A stretch of DNA of 64,000 nt from Bacteroidia bacterium (GTDB taxonomy: Bacteria; Bacteroidota; Bacteroidia; J057). A program made the translations under genes and the position numbers. Position 1 is the first letter of the stretch, and every line of letters starts with the position of its first letter. Under the pieces are notes generated by a model. That model saw only the letters and a list, made by a program, of their open reading frames with translations, had not been told where the DNA came from and did no database searches. Of the stretch, positions 62,408 through 64,000 are shown in pieces. Where the stretch lies: assembly GCA_030430205.1 (NCBI GenBank), contig JAUIGE010000009.1, positions 124,001 through 188,000 on the forward strand, read 5' to 3'.

Positions 62408-64000
62408 ATGATTCAAATTCGTTCGCAGGAGGATATATTTAAGCTGGAAAAAACGCCCCTCGCTGCACACAATCTACCCGAAAATACTTTCGACATGCTC
62501 CAACAGGGAGTGGCCATCGCTCCCGAAGCGCCCGCGCTTCATTGGTTTTTGCAGGCAAAAGGCAAAGCCTATACCCAAAAAGAAAGCTACAGCTTTCGGG
62601 AAATGTTGGGTCATATTCGCCAAACCGCGAACTTCTTTCACTCCCTGGGCGTCGAAAAAGACGATGTCGTCTCTTTCATCCTCCCCAATATGCCCGAGAC
62701 GCACTGGACCATCTGGGGCGCAGAATGTGTGGGCATCGTCAATCCCATCAATCCTTTGCTGGAAGCTTCACAGATCGTAGATATTCTTCGTGCCGCAGGT
62801 ACCAAAGTATTGGTCACCCTGGCTCCCTTTCCCAAAACAGATCTTTGGGACAAGGTGGAAAGCCTGCGCGAAGAGGTGCCCAGCCTGGAGAAAGTAGTGC
62901 GCGTGCATCTTGCCGATCACCTCAAAGGCATGACCAAATTGCTCGTCAAGCTGATGAGCCGGAAGAAAATCCGCGATATAGAGGGGCAGGAAGTCATCGA
63001 TTTCAATAAGGGAAGAAGCAGCTTCCCCAAAGACCTGCTGATCTTTGATCGAACGATCAAAGGCGACGATATCGCCTCCTATTTCCATACAGGTGGCACC
63101 ACAGGCCAACCCAAACTCGCTGCCCATACACACAGCAATGAAGTTTTTGATGCCTGGGCGATGATGCTGCATCTGGGCGATGGAGAAGGGAGGGGTAAAA
63201 ATTTCTTTTGCGCCTTGCCGCTATTCCATGTCAATGGGGTGTTCGTGACAGGGCTGGGCCCCTGGTCTATCGGGGCTACTGTCACCCTGGGGCCTCCCCA
63301 GGGGTATCGGACGGTAGGTTTGCTCGCCAATTTTTGGCGAATCGTGGAGCATTATAAGCTCACTTTCTTCAGTGCTGTGCCCACTGTTTATGGCAAATTG
63401 CTGGATGTGCCCGTCGGCAAAGCTGACATCAGCAGCCTCGAATATGCCATTTGCGGGGCTGCGCCTCTGCCTGTGGAAGTATTCAAAAACTTTGAGAAGA
63501 AAAGCGGTGTGCGCTTACTGGAGGGTTACGGCTGTACCGAAGGCACCTGTGCCAGTTCGATCAATCCGCCGCTGGGCGAGCGGAAAGTGGGCTCCATCGG
63601 TATGAGATTTCCCTATCAGGAAATGAAAATCGCCATTTTAGGTCCCGACGGAAGCTTTGAGCGGGAGGCCCAAAGCGATGAAATCGGCGCAGTAATATTG
63701 CGTGGGCCCAATGTCTTCAAAGGCTATAAAGAATCTTTCCACAACGAGCATATCTGGGTGGATAGCGCCGATGGAAAAGGTCTCTGGTACAATACCGGCG
63801 ACCTGGGTCGGCAGGATCAGGATGGCTATTTTTGGCTAACAGGCAGGAAAAAAGAAGTTATCATCCGGGGCGGACATAATATTGATCCCAGGATGATAGA
63901 AGAACCGATGCATAAGCATCCGGCAGTCGCGCTGGTAGCTGCTGTCGCAAGCCCGGATCCGAAAGTTGGGGAAGTTCCCGTCATTTTTGTCCAATTGAAA
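62408..64000 (+). CDS. Acyl-CoA synthetase (AMP-binding family), partial at the window end
   Basis: 531 codons from ATG 62408 reach the window edge with no stop, so the C-terminus is missing. Adenylation motifs in order are DIASYFHTGGTTGQPKLA (the P-loop-like AMP-binding signature), the FHVNGVFVTG segment, YAICGAAPLPVEVF, EGYGCTEGTC (adenine-binding A5 motif), YNTGDLGRQDQDGYF, then TGRKKEVIIRGGHNIDP. The sequence ends shortly after the hinge to the C-terminal domain. It activates a carboxylic acid with ATP and CoA to an acyl-CoA; the acid cannot be inferred. The start is eight bases after the membrane-protein stop, making it the sixth gene in the mqnE run. Confidence 0.9.
   Translation, partial: MIQIRSQEDIFKLEKTPLAAHNLPENTFDMLQQGVAIAPEAPALHWFLQAKGKAYTQKESYSFREMLGHIRQTANFFHSLGVEKDDVVSFILPNMPETHWTIWGAECVGIVNPINPLLEASQIVDILRAAGTKVLVTLAPFPKTDLWDKVESLREEVPSLEKVVRVHLADHLKGMTKLLVKLMSRKKIRDIEGQEVIDFNKGRSSFPKDLLIFDRTIKGDDIASYFHTGGTTGQPKLAAHTHSNEVFDAWAMMLHLGDGEGRGKNFFCALPLFHVNGVFVTGLGPWSIGATVTLGPPQGYRTVGLLANFWRIVEHYKLTFFSAVPTVYGKLLDVPVGKADISSLEYAICGAAPLPVEVFKNFEKKSGVRLLEGYGCTEGTCASSINPPLGERKVGSIGMRFPYQEMKIAILGPDGSFEREAQSDEIGAVILRGPNVFKGYKESFHNEHIWVDSADGKGLWYNTGDLGRQDQDGYFWLTGRKKEVIIRGGHNIDPRMIEEPMHKHPAVALVAAVASPDPKVGEVPVIFVQLK

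Noticed and set aside
1-64000. tRNA, rRNA, tmRNA and CRISPR elements
   Set aside because: I looked by eye for T-arm GTTCAAATCC-type sequences, ribosomal RNA motifs and regularly spaced direct repeats and found none. A covariance-model scan would be needed to exclude short RNAs.

Overview
The window reads as a chromosomal segment of a Bacteroidota bacterium, most likely from the Saprospiria/Cytophagia side of the phylum. The signs are a type III glutamine synthetase, a type IX secretion (Por) sorting tail, TAnnTTTG-type -7 promoter elements, a PUR-alpha-like DUF3276 protein, abundant signal peptides and lipoproteins ending in a lipobox Cys, weak Shine-Dalgarno sequences, and menaquinone synthesis by the futalosine route (mqnA, mqnE). 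GC content looks moderate by eye. I found no tRNA, rRNA, insertion sequence, prophage or CRISPR array. The only mobile element recognised is an intein in dnaB.

Layout. 1-5.6 kb: tail of a family 2 glycosyltransferase, a two-gene module (coiled-coil protein that may carry an Hsp70/actin-like domain, plus a TonB/PKD membrane protein), a heptose-7-phosphate kinase-like PfkB protein and a small DUF2007-like membrane protein. 5.6-12.6 kb: a nucleoside transporter with a secreted-type N-terminal domain, a small exported protein, a transaldolase-like fructose-6-phosphate aldolase, exported proteins, a lipoprotein with a histidine-phosphatase fold, a helical-repeat protein and a T9SS cargo. 12.8-21.4 kb: gyrB, an L,D-transpeptidase, an ECF sigma/membrane regulator/Spy-like operon, a five-repeat DUF349 protein and lysS. 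21.7-29.1 kb: a FIST sensor with a soluble hybrid kinase, type III glutamine synthetase, a BioD/DRTGG protein and a class III CoA-transferase. 29.1-37.3 kb: two paralogous lipoproteins flanking a large WG-repeat protein, then a TPR lipoprotein overlapping tilS. 37.4-44.2 kb: an exported protein, the DUF3276 protein, a thioredoxin/SPOR protein, intein-bearing dnaB with DnaA-box-like sites upstream, and a VWA protein. 44.3-51.8 kb: a TPR hybrid kinase, a DUF58 protein, a cytochrome b5-like protein, asd, a mannose-1-phosphate guanylyltransferase, an outer-membrane-type lipoprotein, and rplT and rpmI without infC. 51.8-58.4 kb: a VOC protein, a pair of response-regulator fusions (LytS-type kinase and class III cyclase) separated by short-period repeats, an exported NTF2-like protein, a Na/Pi cotransporter and a tRNA nucleotidyltransferase. 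58.5-64 kb: a tight plus-strand run of mqnE, histidine phosphatase, mqnA, DEDDh exonuclease, membrane protein and acyl-CoA synthetase (cut by the window end).

Themes. Signalling is dense: two hybrid kinases, two response-regulator fusions and one ECF sigma factor. Five convergent gene pairs overlap at their 3' ends, one sharing a single CTAG as both stop codons. Short-period arrays (7 or 8 bp) sit against stop or start codons or encode a lipoprotein linker, and one imperfect 20-bp inverted repeat lies upstream of the cytochrome b5 gene. No clearly new multi-gene defence or mobile system was found. The strongest candidates for follow-up are the intein interrupting the DnaB Walker A motif, the response-regulator pair with its repeat-filled spacer, and the TonB/PKD plus Hsp70-like pair.
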